This document shows positions 1-8,260 of a stretch of DNA of 64,000 nucleotides, piece after piece (positions within the stretch are counted from its first letter, which is position 1; every line of letters begins with the position of its first letter). Location of the stretch: contig NZ_OOHJ01000018.1 in assembly GCF_900323885.1 (NCBI RefSeq), positions 2,157,001 to 2,221,000 on the forward strand, written 5' to 3'. Position numbers and translations under genes: made by a program. This stretch comes from [Actinomadura] parvosata subsp. kistnae (GTDB lineage Bacteria > Actinomycetota > Actinomycetes > Streptosporangiales > Streptosporangiaceae). The notes under the pieces are model-generated. The model was not told where the DNA came from. It saw only the letters and a program-made list of their open reading frames with translations, and ran no database searches.

Positions 1-230
1 AGCCGCTGTTCAAGCCGATCGACGCGCTCGGCGGCCAGGACCTGTGGAAGGTCGCCGTCGAGGCCGGGGCGAGCATCCCCGCCGCCGCGCCGATCCCGTG
101 GTGGTGGGCGCAGTCGGTCGACTACCTCGGCAACAACATGCAACGCCTGATGGAAGGCAAGATGTCCCCTGACCAAGTGATCAGCGACTCGGCCGAGAAG
201 ATTCAGAAGAACCTGATCGACCGCTCATGA
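1..230 (+). CDS. Carbohydrate ABC transporter solute-binding protein, C-terminal part
   Basis: The gene is cut by the window edge. The frame opens at base 3 and ends at TGA 228-230, leaving about 75 residues. The visible part has a Trp-rich stretch (IPWWWAQSVDYL) and a final helix ending KNLIDRS, as in the last lobe of extracellular sugar-binding lipoproteins (SBP_bac_1 type). The stop overlaps the start of the first permease gene (ATGA), so translation is coupled and all three belong to one importer operon. The identity rests mainly on this context, since the signal peptide and ligand lobes lie outside the window. Confidence 0.75.
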   Translation, partial: PLFKPIDALGGQDLWKVAVEAGASIPAAAPIPWWWAQSVDYLGNNMQRLMEGKMSPDQVISDSAEKIQKNLIDRS

Positions 231-1099
231 GGCTGCGTTCCGTCCGGCTGACGCCGTACCTGTTCATCGCCCCGTTCTTCGCCGTCTTCGGCGCGTTCGG
301 GCTCTACCCGCTGATCTACGCCCTGCAGCTCAGCTTCATGCGCTGGCGGGGCGGGAGCCAGGCCCGCTGGGTCGGCTTCGACAACTACCTGTACCTGCTG
401 ACCAGCCCGGAGTTCTGGTCGTCGCTCGGCAACAGCGCCGTCATGTGGCTGCTGATCGTGCCGCTGCAGATCGTCGCCGGGCTGGGCGGCGCGGTGCTGC
501 TGGCCAACGCCAAGTTGCGGCTGCGCGGCTTCTTCCGGGTGGCGTTCATCGTGCCGTTCGTGACGCCGCTGGTGGCGATGGCGCAGGTGTGGATCGTGGT
601 GTTCGACCAGGACTACGGCCTGGTCAACTACCTGCTCAACCTGGTGGGCCTGCCCGACGTGGCGTGGCTGACGTCCACGGCGTGGTCGAAGCCGACGCTG
701 GCGCTGCTGTTCCTGTGGAAGACCACCGGGTTCGCGATCATCATCCTGCTCGCGGGGCTGCAGGCGGTCCCCGGCGGCGTGTACGAGGCCGCGTCACTCG
801 ACGGCGCCTCCCGCTGGCGGCAGTTCTGGTCGATCACCGTGCCGCTGGTGCGCCGCAGCATGGCCTTCCTCGTGGTCATCCAGACGCTGGCGGTCTTCCA
901 GATGTTCACCGAGCCGCGCGTGGTCACCGAGGGCGGCCCGTACGGCTCCACCACCACCGCGGGGCTCTACCTGTACGACCACATCAACGCCTCCGACCTG
1001 GGCACCGGCGCCGCGAACTCGTTCCTGCTGGTCCTGCTGGTCTTCGGCCTGTCGCTGGTGTCGGTCAGGATGCTGCGCCCGAAGGACGAGGTCTCATGA
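227..1099 (+). CDS. Carbohydrate ABC transporter permease (MalF/UgpA type)
   Basis: A 290-residue inner-membrane permease of the MalF/UgpA class. It has about six hydrophobic segments, beginning with an N-terminal helix at residues 10-32. The cytoplasmic EAA loop that contacts the ATPase is clear near residues 185-205 (YEAASLDGASRWRQFW then ITVPL). The ATG overlaps the TGA of the binding-protein gene, and its own stop overlaps the next permease start (ATGA at 1096). No ATPase gene follows, so the importer probably uses a shared MsiK-type ATPase encoded elsewhere, as is usual in actinomycetes. The substrate cannot be read from the permease; the neighbouring glycosidases suggest a plant-derived oligosaccharide. 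Confidence 0.9.
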   Translation: MRLRSVRLTPYLFIAPFFAVFGAFGLYPLIYALQLSFMRWRGGSQARWVGFDNYLYLLTSPEFWSSLGNSAVMWLLIVPLQIVAGLGGAVLLANAKLRLRGFFRVAFIVPFVTPLVAMAQVWIVVFDQDYGLVNYLLNLVGLPDVAWLTSTAWSKPTLALLFLWKTTGFAIIILLAGLQAVPGGVYEAASLDGASRWRQFWSITVPLVRRSMAFLVVIQTLAVFQMFTEPRVVTEGGPYGSTTTAGLYLYDHINASDLGTGAANSFLLVLLVFGLSLVSVRMLRPKDEVS

Positions 1100-1938
1100 G
1101 CCGCAACCGGCCGGGCATCGGCCAGTACGTGCTGCTGACGCTGCTCGCGATCGTGTTCCTGTACCCGATCTGGTGGGCGGTCAGCTCCTCGCTCAAACCG
1201 GCGGCCGAGATCATCGCCAGCCCGCTGTCGATCGGCGAGCTGACGCTGGACAACTACCGGGCGATGTTCGCCGACGTGCCGATCGGCACCGGGTTCCTGA
1301 ACACGGCGCTGGTGCTGCTGGTCAAGGGCGGGATGACGATGGTCTTCTGCCCGCTGGCCGGCTACGCCTTCGCGAAGTACGACTTCCCGTTCAAGAACGT
1401 GCTCTTCGGCGTCGTGCTGCTGACGCTGATGCTGCCGACGCTGGTGCTGATCATCCCGCTGCTGCTGGAGATGAGCGCGCTGGGCTGGGTGAACACCTAC
1501 CAGGCGCTGATCCTGCCGGGCAGCGTGGACGCGTTCAGCATCTTCTGGATGCGGCAGACGATCGCCGCCATCCCGAACGAGCTGATCGACGCGGGGCGGG
1601 TGGACGGCGCCGGCGAGTTCGGCATCTTCTACAAGGTCGTGCTGCCGGTGATCCGGCCCGGCCTGGCCGCGCTGGCCGTGCTGACCACGATGAACATCTA
1701 CAACGACTTCGTCTGGCCGGTCGTCGCCGTCAACGACACCGAGCACCAGACGCTCCAGGTGGTGCTGGCCACGCTGGCGCAGAACGTCACCGGCAACCGC
1801 ATCGGCGCCGACTTCGCCACCGTGTGGGGCGAGCTGCTGGCCGCCGGCAGCATCGCCATGCTGCCGCTGCTGGTGATCTTCGTCCTGCTGCAGCGCCACT
1901 TCATCAACGGAATCCTCGCGGGCAGCGTCAAGGGCTGA
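1096..1938 (+). CDS. Carbohydrate ABC transporter permease (MalG type)
   Basis: A 280-residue partner permease starting at the ATG inside the ATGA overlap. It shows the MalG-type N-terminal helix, the SSLKP motif just after it, and the EAA loop (IDAGRVDGAGEFGIF then VVLPVIRPG), with a last helix ending near the C-terminal GILAGSVKG. Those closing residues (GI..GSVKG) are typical of MalG-class sugar permeases. It forms the heterodimeric pore with the preceding gene. The GH2 gene starts 23 bases downstream, so import and intracellular hydrolysis are probably co-expressed. Confidence 0.92.
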   Translation: MSRNRPGIGQYVLLTLLAIVFLYPIWWAVSSSLKPAAEIIASPLSIGELTLDNYRAMFADVPIGTGFLNTALVLLVKGGMTMVFCPLAGYAFAKYDFPFKNVLFGVVLLTLMLPTLVLIIPLLLEMSALGWVNTYQALILPGSVDAFSIFWMRQTIAAIPNELIDAGRVDGAGEFGIFYKVVLPVIRPGLAALAVLTTMNIYNDFVWPVVAVNDTEHQTLQVVLATLAQNVTGNRIGADFATVWGELLAAGSIAMLPLLVIFVLLQRHFINGILAGSVKG

Positions 1939-1961
1939 CCCGGATCATGAAAGAGAGCACC

Positions 1962-3974
1962 ATGGAGTACCCCCGGCCGCATTTCGACCGGTCACACGCC
2001 TGGGCCAGCCTGAACGGCGACTGGGACTTCCGGGCCGACACCGAGCGCGACTACACCCGGACCATCACCGTGCCCTTCGCCTGGGAGACCCCGGCGTCGG
2101 GCATCGAGGCGCACTGGCTGCCCCTGGCCTGGTACCGCCGCACGTTCACGGTGCCCGACGGATGGGCGGGGCAGCGGGTGGTGCTGCAGTTCGGCGCCGT
2201 GCACCACGAGGCCACCGTGTGGGTGAACGGCGTGGAGGTGGTCAGCCACCGGGGCGGTTACACGCCGTTCGAGGCCGACATCACCGACGCGCTCAAGGAG
2301 GGCGAGCAGGAGGTCGTCGTCCGGGTCTCCGCGCCGCTGGACAAGCGCGAGATTGCGCACGGCAAGCAGCGCAGCGTCCCGCGCGACGACTTCGACGGCG
2401 TCTGCTTCACGCCCTCGTCGGGCATCTGGCAGAGCGTCTGGCTGGAGGCCAGGCCGGCGACGTATGTCGCCGGCCTGAAGCTGCGGCCGTCGCAGGCGCT
2501 GGACGCCATCGAGGTCGAGGCCCGCGTCTCCGGAGACACCGACGCCACGCTCACGCTGGCGCTGCGCGGCACGGACGTGAGCGTCGAGGTGCCCGTCGTG
2601 GACGGCCGGGCCGAGGCCGTGCTCCCGGTGGCCGAGCCACGCCTGTGGTCCCCCGAAGACCCGCACCTCTACTACGTGGACGCCACGCTGACCTCGGCCG
2701 ACGGCACCGACACCGTCGCCGCCTACACCGGGCTGCGCCGCATCGAGGTGATCGGCGAGGACCTGTATCTCAACGGCCGCCGCCTGTTCGTGCGCGGCGT
2801 GCTCGACCAGGGCTACTGGCCGCGCACCGGCATCACCCCGCCCGACGACGCCGCGCTGCGCCGCGACATCGAGCTGGCCGCCGCCGCCGGCTACAACCTG
2901 GTGCGCAAGCACCTCAAGCTGGAGGACCCGCGCTTCGTCCACCACGCCGACGTGCTCGGCATGCTGGTCTGGGCCGAGCCGGCCGCGACCGGCCGCTTCT
3001 CCGCCGACTCGGTGGCGGCGTTCGAGGAGCAGATCGCGCCCATGGTCGAGCGGGACGGCAACTCCCCCGCGATCATCATCTGGGGCCTCTACAACGAGGA
3101 ATGGGGCCTCGACTGGGACATTCCCGGCGACCCGGCCAAGCAGCGGGCGACCGCGCAGGCGTACGACCTGCTCAAGGCGCTCGACGCGAGCCGGCCCGCC
3201 GTCGACAACTCCGGCTGGACGCACGTCAAGACGGACCTGCTCGACTGGCACTACTACGACGAGTCCGCCGCCTCCTGGGGCAGGACCGTCGCCGCGCTGC
3301 TGAACGGCGAGCAGGACGACTTCCCCGTCAAGCTCGGCCCCGACTTCGTCGTCCGCAAGAAGCTCGCCGGCCACCCCGACCAGCCGCTGCGCGGCCTGCC
3401 GAACCTCAACAGCGAGTACGGCACCGGCTTCACCTCCGTCGAGCGGGGCTGGCAGCTGCGCTGGCAGACCCAGGAGCTGCGCCGCCACGACCGCGTGGCC
3501 GGCTACGTCTACACCGAGCTGTACGACATCGAGCACGAGATGGCCGGCCTGCTCGACTTCGAGCGCCGCCCCAAGGACCTGGCCGGCGTGAACCCGGCCG
3601 ACGTCAACGCCACGACCACGCTCGTGCTCGACGTGGTGCCCGTCGCGCCCGGCCGTGACCTGCTCAGCGACTCGCGCGAGGTGAGCGTGCCCGTGCGCGT
3701 CTCGCACCACGGCACCGAGCCGGTCAACGGCCACCTGCGCACCGCCTGGACCCCCGTCTTCGGCGCCGCCCCCGCCGCCTTCGACGCCGACGGCCCGTGG
3801 ATCGAGGCCAAGCCGTTCCTGCTCAGCGGCGCCGCCGAGGTGCGCGCCGAGCTGCCGGCCGGCTGGACCAGCGGGCGCCTGCACGTGGCGCTGGTCAGCG
3901 ACGGCGCCGTCATCGCCCGCTCCGCCCTGGACGTGGACACCCACACCGGCCCCGTCATCGGGGACGACCGCTAA
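1962..3974 (+). CDS. Glycoside hydrolase family 2 (beta-galactosidase/glucuronidase type)
   Basis: A cytoplasmic enzyme (no signal peptide) of about 670 residues. Domain order: sugar-binding jelly-roll (residues about 5-175, with the WVNGVEV motif), immunoglobulin-like sandwich (about 180-265), TIM barrel (about 270-560) and a C-terminal beta domain. The acid/base Glu is E379 in GLYNEEWG and the likely nucleophile is E485 in NSEYG. I chose ATG 1962 because AAAGAGAG lies just upstream; an in-frame ATG at 1947 would add five residues. It probably hydrolyses the oligosaccharide taken up by the transporter encoded just before it. Substrate specificity (galactoside, arabinoside or glucuronide) cannot be assigned from motifs. 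Confidence 0.88.
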   Translation: MEYPRPHFDRSHAWASLNGDWDFRADTERDYTRTITVPFAWETPASGIEAHWLPLAWYRRTFTVPDGWAGQRVVLQFGAVHHEATVWVNGVEVVSHRGGYTPFEADITDALKEGEQEVVVRVSAPLDKREIAHGKQRSVPRDDFDGVCFTPSSGIWQSVWLEARPATYVAGLKLRPSQALDAIEVEARVSGDTDATLTLALRGTDVSVEVPVVDGRAEAVLPVAEPRLWSPEDPHLYYVDATLTSADGTDTVAAYTGLRRIEVIGEDLYLNGRRLFVRGVLDQGYWPRTGITPPDDAALRRDIELAAAAGYNLVRKHLKLEDPRFVHHADVLGMLVWAEPAATGRFSADSVAAFEEQIAPMVERDGNSPAIIIWGLYNEEWGLDWDIPGDPAKQRATAQAYDLLKALDASRPAVDNSGWTHVKTDLLDWHYYDESAASWGRTVAALLNGEQDDFPVKLGPDFVVRKKLAGHPDQPLRGLPNLNSEYGTGFTSVERGWQLRWQTQELRRHDRVAGYVYTELYDIEHEMAGLLDFERRPKDLAGVNPADVNATTTLVLDVVPVAPGRDLLSDSREVSVPVRVSHHGTEPVNGHLRTAWTPVFGAAPAAFDADGPWIEAKPFLLSGAAEVRAELPAGWTSGRLHVALVSDGAVIARSALDVDTHTGPVIGDDR

Positions 3975-3988
3975 GGAGAGATCAGCAC

Positions 3989-5617
3989 GTGCGACTCACA
4001 TCCCCCGCGCGGCTTCTGACCGCGTTAGCCCTGATCGCCACCAGCCTGGGAGCCCTGGCCGGACCCGCCTCCGCGGCGCCCGCCGGCCAGGTGCTCTACT
4101 CCCCGAACCTGACCGCGTTCCCCCAGGGTGACGCCAGCTACCCGAGGGCGGTCCGGCTCGACCACGACGGCTCGGCGAACGAGACGATGCTGGCCACGTT
4201 CGCCAGACGCGGCCACAACGCGCCCGCCTCGTTCCCGATCTACCGCAGCACCGACGGCGGCCGCACCTGGACGGCGAGCCCGATCTCCACCATCACCTCC
4301 CACACCCCGGGCTGGGGGATCGGCGCGCCCGTCCTGTACGAGGTGCCGCGCACCGCGAACGGCCTCAACCAGGGCGACATCCTGGCCGCCGGGACCGCCT
4401 GGGTGGAGGGCGACTACACGGCGCAGAAGGTCGAGGTGTTCAAGAGCACCGACCACGGCGTGACGTGGACGTACCTGTCGAACTGCACGCAGACCAGCGG
4501 CCTGCCCGACACGATCGGGCACGGCATCTGGGAGCCGTGGTTCCTGCTCGCCCCCAACAACACGCTGGCCTGCTTCATCTCCGACGAGCGGCCCGCGAAC
4601 AGCGCCACCAACAACCAGGTCATCGGCCACTACACCTCCACGAACGGCGGCCAGACCTGGAGCTCGACGATGACGCAGGACGTCGCCTTCCCGAGCGACA
4701 ACCTGGCCCGGCCGGGCATGTCGATCGTGACGGGGCTGCCGAACGGCACGTTCCTGATGGCGTACGAGCTGTGCAGGGACGCCACGGACGCCGACCACGC
4801 GTGCGAGGTCTACATCAAGACCAGCTCCGACGGCCTGAGCTGGGGCTCGGGGGCCGGCACGCTCGTGCGCACCGCCGACCAGCGGGAGCTGCTGCACACC
4901 CCGTACGTCACGTGGCTGCCCGGCGGCGGCGCCAACGGCACGCTGCTGCTGTCCGGCCAGCGCGTCGTGGCCGGGCCGACCGGCAACAAGACCGTGCTGG
5001 GCGAGTCCGGCCAGGTGCTGTTCGCCAACACCAACCTCGGCGCCGGCGCGTGGACCGAGATCGAGGCGCCCGTGCTCACCGCGCCCACCGGCGGCTACAA
5101 CCCCGGCGAGCCGTCCTGCCCCGGCTACAGCTCGCCCATCGTGCCGTCGGCGAACGGCACCGGCTTCCTCTACCTGACCGCCACCCACCTGACGGGCAAC
5201 CAGTGCCAGGTCAGGTACGGCCTCGGCACGCTGCCGTCGCCGGCCGTGCAGGTCGTCGGGCCCGGCGGCAAGTGCCTGGACGTCGACACCAACACCAACG
5301 CCAACGGCAACGCCGCCCAGCTCTGGGACTGCGGCGTCGCCACCGGCCAGCGCTGGTCCACGCACCCGGAGGGCAGCCTGCGCGCGTTCGGCAAGTGCCT
5401 GGACGTGGACGCGCAGGGCACCGCCAACCACACCAAGGTGCAGCTGTGGGAGTGCAACGGCAGCGGCGCCCAGAAGTGGGTGCACCGCTCGGACGGCTCC
5501 CTGTTCAACCCGCAGTCGGGCCGCTGCCTCGACGCCCCGGAGGGCGCCACGGCCAACGGCACCAAGCTGCAGATCTACGACTGCAACGGACTGTTCCCGC
5601 AGCAGTGGACGATGTGA
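3989..5617 (+). CDS. Secreted BNR/Asp-box beta-propeller glycosidase (GH93- or sialidase-like) with ricin-type lectin domain
   Basis: A 542-residue exported protein beginning at GTG 3989 behind a strong AAGGAGAG site; the signal peptide ends near ALAGPASAAP. Four Asp-boxes are readable (RSTDGGRTW, KSTDHGVTW, TSTNGGQTW, KTSSDGLSW), giving a beta-propeller at residues about 30-410. Candidate catalytic Glu residues lie in GIWEPWF and LMAYELC. I see no FRIP motif near the N-terminus, which argues against a classical GH33 sialidase and for a GH93-type exo-arabinanase. The last 125 residues are a beta-trefoil lectin domain with QLWDC, QLWEC and QIYDC plus QxW motifs. It sits in the importer/GH2 operon and would release sugar outside the cell. 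Confidence 0.8.
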   Translation: MRLTSPARLLTALALIATSLGALAGPASAAPAGQVLYSPNLTAFPQGDASYPRAVRLDHDGSANETMLATFARRGHNAPASFPIYRSTDGGRTWTASPISTITSHTPGWGIGAPVLYEVPRTANGLNQGDILAAGTAWVEGDYTAQKVEVFKSTDHGVTWTYLSNCTQTSGLPDTIGHGIWEPWFLLAPNNTLACFISDERPANSATNNQVIGHYTSTNGGQTWSSTMTQDVAFPSDNLARPGMSIVTGLPNGTFLMAYELCRDATDADHACEVYIKTSSDGLSWGSGAGTLVRTADQRELLHTPYVTWLPGGGANGTLLLSGQRVVAGPTGNKTVLGESGQVLFANTNLGAGAWTEIEAPVLTAPTGGYNPGEPSCPGYSSPIVPSANGTGFLYLTATHLTGNQCQVRYGLGTLPSPAVQVVGPGGKCLDVDTNTNANGNAAQLWDCGVATGQRWSTHPEGSLRAFGKCLDVDAQGTANHTKVQLWECNGSGAQKWVHRSDGSLFNPQSGRCLDAPEGATANGTKLQIYDCNGLFPQQWTM

Positions 5618-5626
5618 AACTTTCAC
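5614..5626. promoter_or_regulatory. GTGAAA-C-TTTCAC palindrome upstream of the GH5 cellulase
   Basis: A perfect 6-bp inverted repeat around one central base, overlapping the stop codon of the preceding gene and 107 bases before the GH5 start. A near-identical site (ATGAAAGTTTCAC) lies at 33870-33882 before the GH9 cellulase. GAAA-N-TTTC palindromes are described in promoters of Streptomyces xylan/cellulose genes, so this is a plausible operator for polysaccharide control. Confidence 0.5.
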
Positions 5627-5733
5627 GCGTCGTCGCAGGTCAGAGGCCCTTTCAGGGCGTGACGCATTGACGTGCGCCGGGGGCGTGGCGAGCATATCGC
5701 CGCGCCCCAACCCCTTTCCGAAAGGGCACCTTC

Positions 5734-7293
5734 ATGCACCTGCCCAAGGCCGCGACGGCCGCACTGGCCACGCTGGTCACCGCGGCCGCGGTCGCCGTCG
5801 CCGTGACCTCCACCCCCGCCTCGGCCGCGGCCGGCACGGGCACCGGATACCTGCGGACGAGCGGCAACAAGATCGTCGACAGCACCGGTGCGACGGTGCG
5901 CCTGACCGGGATCAACTGGTTCGGGATGGAGACCGACAACAAGACCTTCCACGGCCTGTGGTCCAGCAACCCGTGGAAGGGCCAGATCGACAAGATGGCC
6001 TCGCTGGGCTACAACACGCTGCGGGTGCCGTACTCCAACGACGCGCTCAAGCCCGGCGCCACCGCCACCGGCATCAACGACTACGTCAACCCCGACCTGA
6101 TCGGGCTGACGCCGCTGCAGATCCTGGACAAGGTCGTCGACTACGCCGGCAGCAAGGGCATGCGGATCATCCTCGACCGCCATCGCCCCACCTCCGCCGG
6201 ACAGTCCCCCCTCTGGTACGTCTCCGCCACCCCCGAGAGCACCTGGATCAACGACTGGAAGGCGCTGGCCCAGCACTACGCCGGCAACACCACGGTCATC
6301 GGCGCCGACCTGCACAACGAGCCGCACGCCGAAGGCACCAACCCGAACGCCACCGGCGCCTGCTGGGGCTGCGGCGACCAGAACCGCGACTGGCGCCTGG
6401 CCGCCGAGCGGGCCGGCAACGCCGTCCTGTCCGTCAACCCCAACTGGCTGATCTTCGTCGAGGGCGTGAGCTGCCCGAGCGGCGGCCTGTCGAACGTCTG
6501 GGACGGCGACCCGTCCAACGACGAGGACTGCGGCTGGTGGGGCGGCAACCTGACCAAGGCCGGGCAGTACCCGGTGCGGCTCAACGTGGCCAACCGGCTC
6601 GTCTACTCGCCGCACGAGTACGCCACCTCCGTCTACCACCAGTCGTGGTTCGACGCGCCCGACTACCCGGCGAACATGCCGGCCATCTGGGACAAGTACT
6701 GGGGCTACCTCTACAAGCAGAACATCGCGCCGATCATGCTCGGCGAGTTCGGCACCACGATGACCTCCAACGTGGACAAGGTGTGGCTGCAGGAGCTGAT
6801 GAAGTACATGGGGACGGGGGTGAACGGGATGTCGTTCACGTACTGGTCGTGGAACCCCAACTCCGGTGACACCGGCGGCATCGCCAACGACGACTGGACC
6901 ACCATCAACCAGGCCAAGCAGGACATCCTGCAGCCGTACCTGATCCCGCCCGTGGGCGGTGGCGGCTCCACCACGACGCCCCCCGTCACTCCTCCTCCCG
7001 GGCAGTGCACGGTCACCTACAAGGAGACGAACTCCTGGCAGGGCGGCTTCCAGGGCGAGCTGACCGTCAAGAACACCGGCACCTCCACCCTCTCCGGCTG
7101 GAGCGCCACCTGGACGTTCCCGTCGGGGGTGACGCTCAACAACGGCTGGAACGCGGTCGTCACGCAGTCGGGCACGACCTGGACCGCCAAGGGCCCCGAC
7201 TGGTCGAAGAACCTGGCGCCGGGCGCGTCGGTGGCGGTCGGCTTCACCGCCAACGGGCCCAGCAGCCAGCCCGCGGGAGCCACCTGCTCCTGA
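5734..7293 (+). CDS. Secreted GH5 endoglucanase with C-terminal CBM2
   Basis: A 519-residue secreted cellulase. The signal peptide ends near STPASAAAG (residue about 33). The GH5 barrel spans about 40-405: ILDRHRP carries the conserved Arg-His region, acid/base E196 is in DLHNEPH and nucleophile E338 is in MLGEFGT. A Gly/Ser/Thr/Pro linker (GGGGSTTTPP) leads to a CBM2 cellulose-binding module at 425-519, with the cystine pair at its ends and surface Trp residues (SWQGGF, GWSATW). ATG 5734 has AAAGGG eight bases upstream. It follows the lectin-propeller gene by 116 bases, which hold the palindrome described above, so it probably has its own promoter. Confidence 0.93.
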   Translation: MHLPKAATAALATLVTAAAVAVAVTSTPASAAAGTGTGYLRTSGNKIVDSTGATVRLTGINWFGMETDNKTFHGLWSSNPWKGQIDKMASLGYNTLRVPYSNDALKPGATATGINDYVNPDLIGLTPLQILDKVVDYAGSKGMRIILDRHRPTSAGQSPLWYVSATPESTWINDWKALAQHYAGNTTVIGADLHNEPHAEGTNPNATGACWGCGDQNRDWRLAAERAGNAVLSVNPNWLIFVEGVSCPSGGLSNVWDGDPSNDEDCGWWGGNLTKAGQYPVRLNVANRLVYSPHEYATSVYHQSWFDAPDYPANMPAIWDKYWGYLYKQNIAPIMLGEFGTTMTSNVDKVWLQELMKYMGTGVNGMSFTYWSWNPNSGDTGGIANDDWTTINQAKQDILQPYLIPPVGGGGSTTTPPVTPPPGQCTVTYKETNSWQGGFQGELTVKNTGTSTLSGWSATWTFPSGVTLNNGWNAVVTQSGTTWTAKGPDWSKNLAPGASVAVGFTANGPSSQPAGATCS

Positions 7294-7304
7294 CCCTCCG
7301 GACC

Positions 7305-7354
7305 GAGCGCCCGTCCCCGCGATTCCTGACCGAGCACCGCGGGGACGGGCGCTC
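7305..7354. terminator. Strong bidirectional hairpin between GH5 and TetR genes
   Basis: A perfect 17-bp stem: left arm 7305-7321 (GAGCGCCCGTCCCCGCG), loop 7322-7337, right arm 7338-7354. It sits 12 bases after the GH5 stop and beyond the 3' end of the convergent TetR gene, so it can terminate both. There is no U-tract, which is normal in high-GC actinomycetes. Confidence 0.75.
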
Positions 7355-7502
7355 GCACGTCGTCACGCGAAGGGCTCGGCGAGGCGGTGCTCGCACGTCG
7401 TCAGGCGAACGGCTGGGCGAGGCGGTGCTCGCACGTCGTCAGGCGAACGGCTGGGCGAGGCGGTGCTCGCACGTCGTCAGGCGAACGGCTGGGCGAGGTG
7501 GT
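7351..7502. repeat. Four tandem copies of a 38-bp unit that includes the TetR stop codon
   Basis: Units at 7351-7388, 7389-7426, 7427-7464 and 7465-7502. The middle two are identical, the fourth differs at one base and the first at three. The fourth copy is the true 3' end of the TetR gene (stop at 7477-7479, last residues LAQPFA), so the array is a tandem amplification of a gene end into the downstream spacer. The unit is not a multiple of three. The first copy overlaps the right arm of the terminator hairpin. Confidence 0.9.
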
Positions 7503-8055
7503 CGAGGGTCTCGTTCATGACCTCGCGCAACGTGCGGGCCTCGTGCTCCTCCGTCCACAGGTGTGTGGACACCCGCAGCCCCACCAGGAAGGCCGCCGCC
7601 AGCACCCGCCCCGGCACCGCGCTCTTTCGCCCCGCGACGGCCTCGGCCAGGTCGCGTTCGAGCGCCGCGTGGTTGGCGAGCTGGCGGGCCAGGAGCGAGG
7701 GGTGGCGCTTGGCGAGGCGGGTGCGCAGCGCCCACTCGCGCTCGGGCTCTCCCAGCTCCCGGTGCAGGTCCTCGATGGAGGCCCGCAGCGCCTGCCAGGC
7801 CGTCAGCCCCTCGGGCTGGGCGCGCACCTGCTCCACCAGGGCCCGGATGCGCTGCTCCTCGCCGTAGAGGAGCGCGTCCTCCTTGCCGGAGAAGTAGTTG
7901 GAGAACGTGCGGCGGGAGATGTTGGCGGCGTCGGCGATCGCCTCGACGGTGACGGCGTCGAGGCCGTGCTCGACCACGAGCCGCAGGGCCGCCTCGTGCA
8001 CGGCCTGCCGGGTCTCGGCCTTCTTGCGTTCCCGCAGCCCCACGGTGGTCTCCAT
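7477..8055 (-). CDS. TetR/AcrR family transcriptional regulator
   Basis: A 192-residue one-component regulator. The N-terminal helix-turn-helix covers residues about 12-58 (VEAIADAANISRRTFSNYF, with the usual KxxALL continuation), followed by a helical ligand-binding domain. The start METTVGLRERKK is at 8055. It is divergent from the LAL regulator gene, and the 205-base gap between them holds an inverted repeat (8083-8114) and a direct repeat (CAAGATCAT at 8114 and 8133). It probably represses itself or that neighbour; the ligand is unknown. Its 3' end is amplified in the 38-bp tandem array. Confidence 0.9.
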   Translation of the reverse strand: METTVGLRERKKAETRQAVHEAALRLVVEHGLDAVTVEAIADAANISRRTFSNYFSGKEDALLYGEEQRIRALVEQVRAQPEGLTAWQALRASIEDLHRELGEPEREWALRTRLAKRHPSLLARQLANHAALERDLAEAVAGRKSAVPGRVLAAAFLVGLRVSTHLWTEEHEARTLREVMNETLDHLAQPFA

Positions 8056-8082
8056 GATGGGCCCAGCCTACCTGCGGCAGGC

Positions 8083-8114
8083 GTGCGAGCCCCGGCTGCG
8101 GTCAGGGCTCGCAC
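8083..8114. promoter_or_regulatory. Inverted repeat upstream of tetR (candidate operator)
   Basis: Arms GTGCGAGCCC (8083-8092) and GGGCTCGCAC (8105-8114) are perfectly complementary across a 12-base spacer. The site lies 27 bases before the TetR start and inside the divergent promoter region. A CAAGATCAT direct repeat (8114-8122, 8133-8141) follows directly. An autoregulatory operator is the simplest reading; an mRNA hairpin is the alternative. Confidence 0.4.
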
Positions 8115-8260
8115 AAGATCATTATCCCTCATCAAGATCATGTACGGGACACGAAACGCGGATCTGACGAACCGATCCGACAGGCGATGGACGAAACAGT
8201 GAGAAGCCAGCACACTCGCGAGGTGAATGGAGAGAACCTGCCACTGTTACGGAGACCCCG

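Noticed and set aside
3989..5617. Naming the propeller enzyme a sialidase outright
   Set aside because: Asp-boxes occur in many propeller enzymes, and the FRIP motif and arginine triad of GH33 were not recognised.
7351..7502. Repeats as a CRISPR array
   Set aside because: The 38-bp units are directly adjacent with no spacers, and no cas genes are nearby.
7387..8202. Long plus-strand reading frames opposite the TetR gene
   Set aside because: They are Arg/Pro/Gly-rich shadows of the minus-strand regulator, typical of high-GC DNA.
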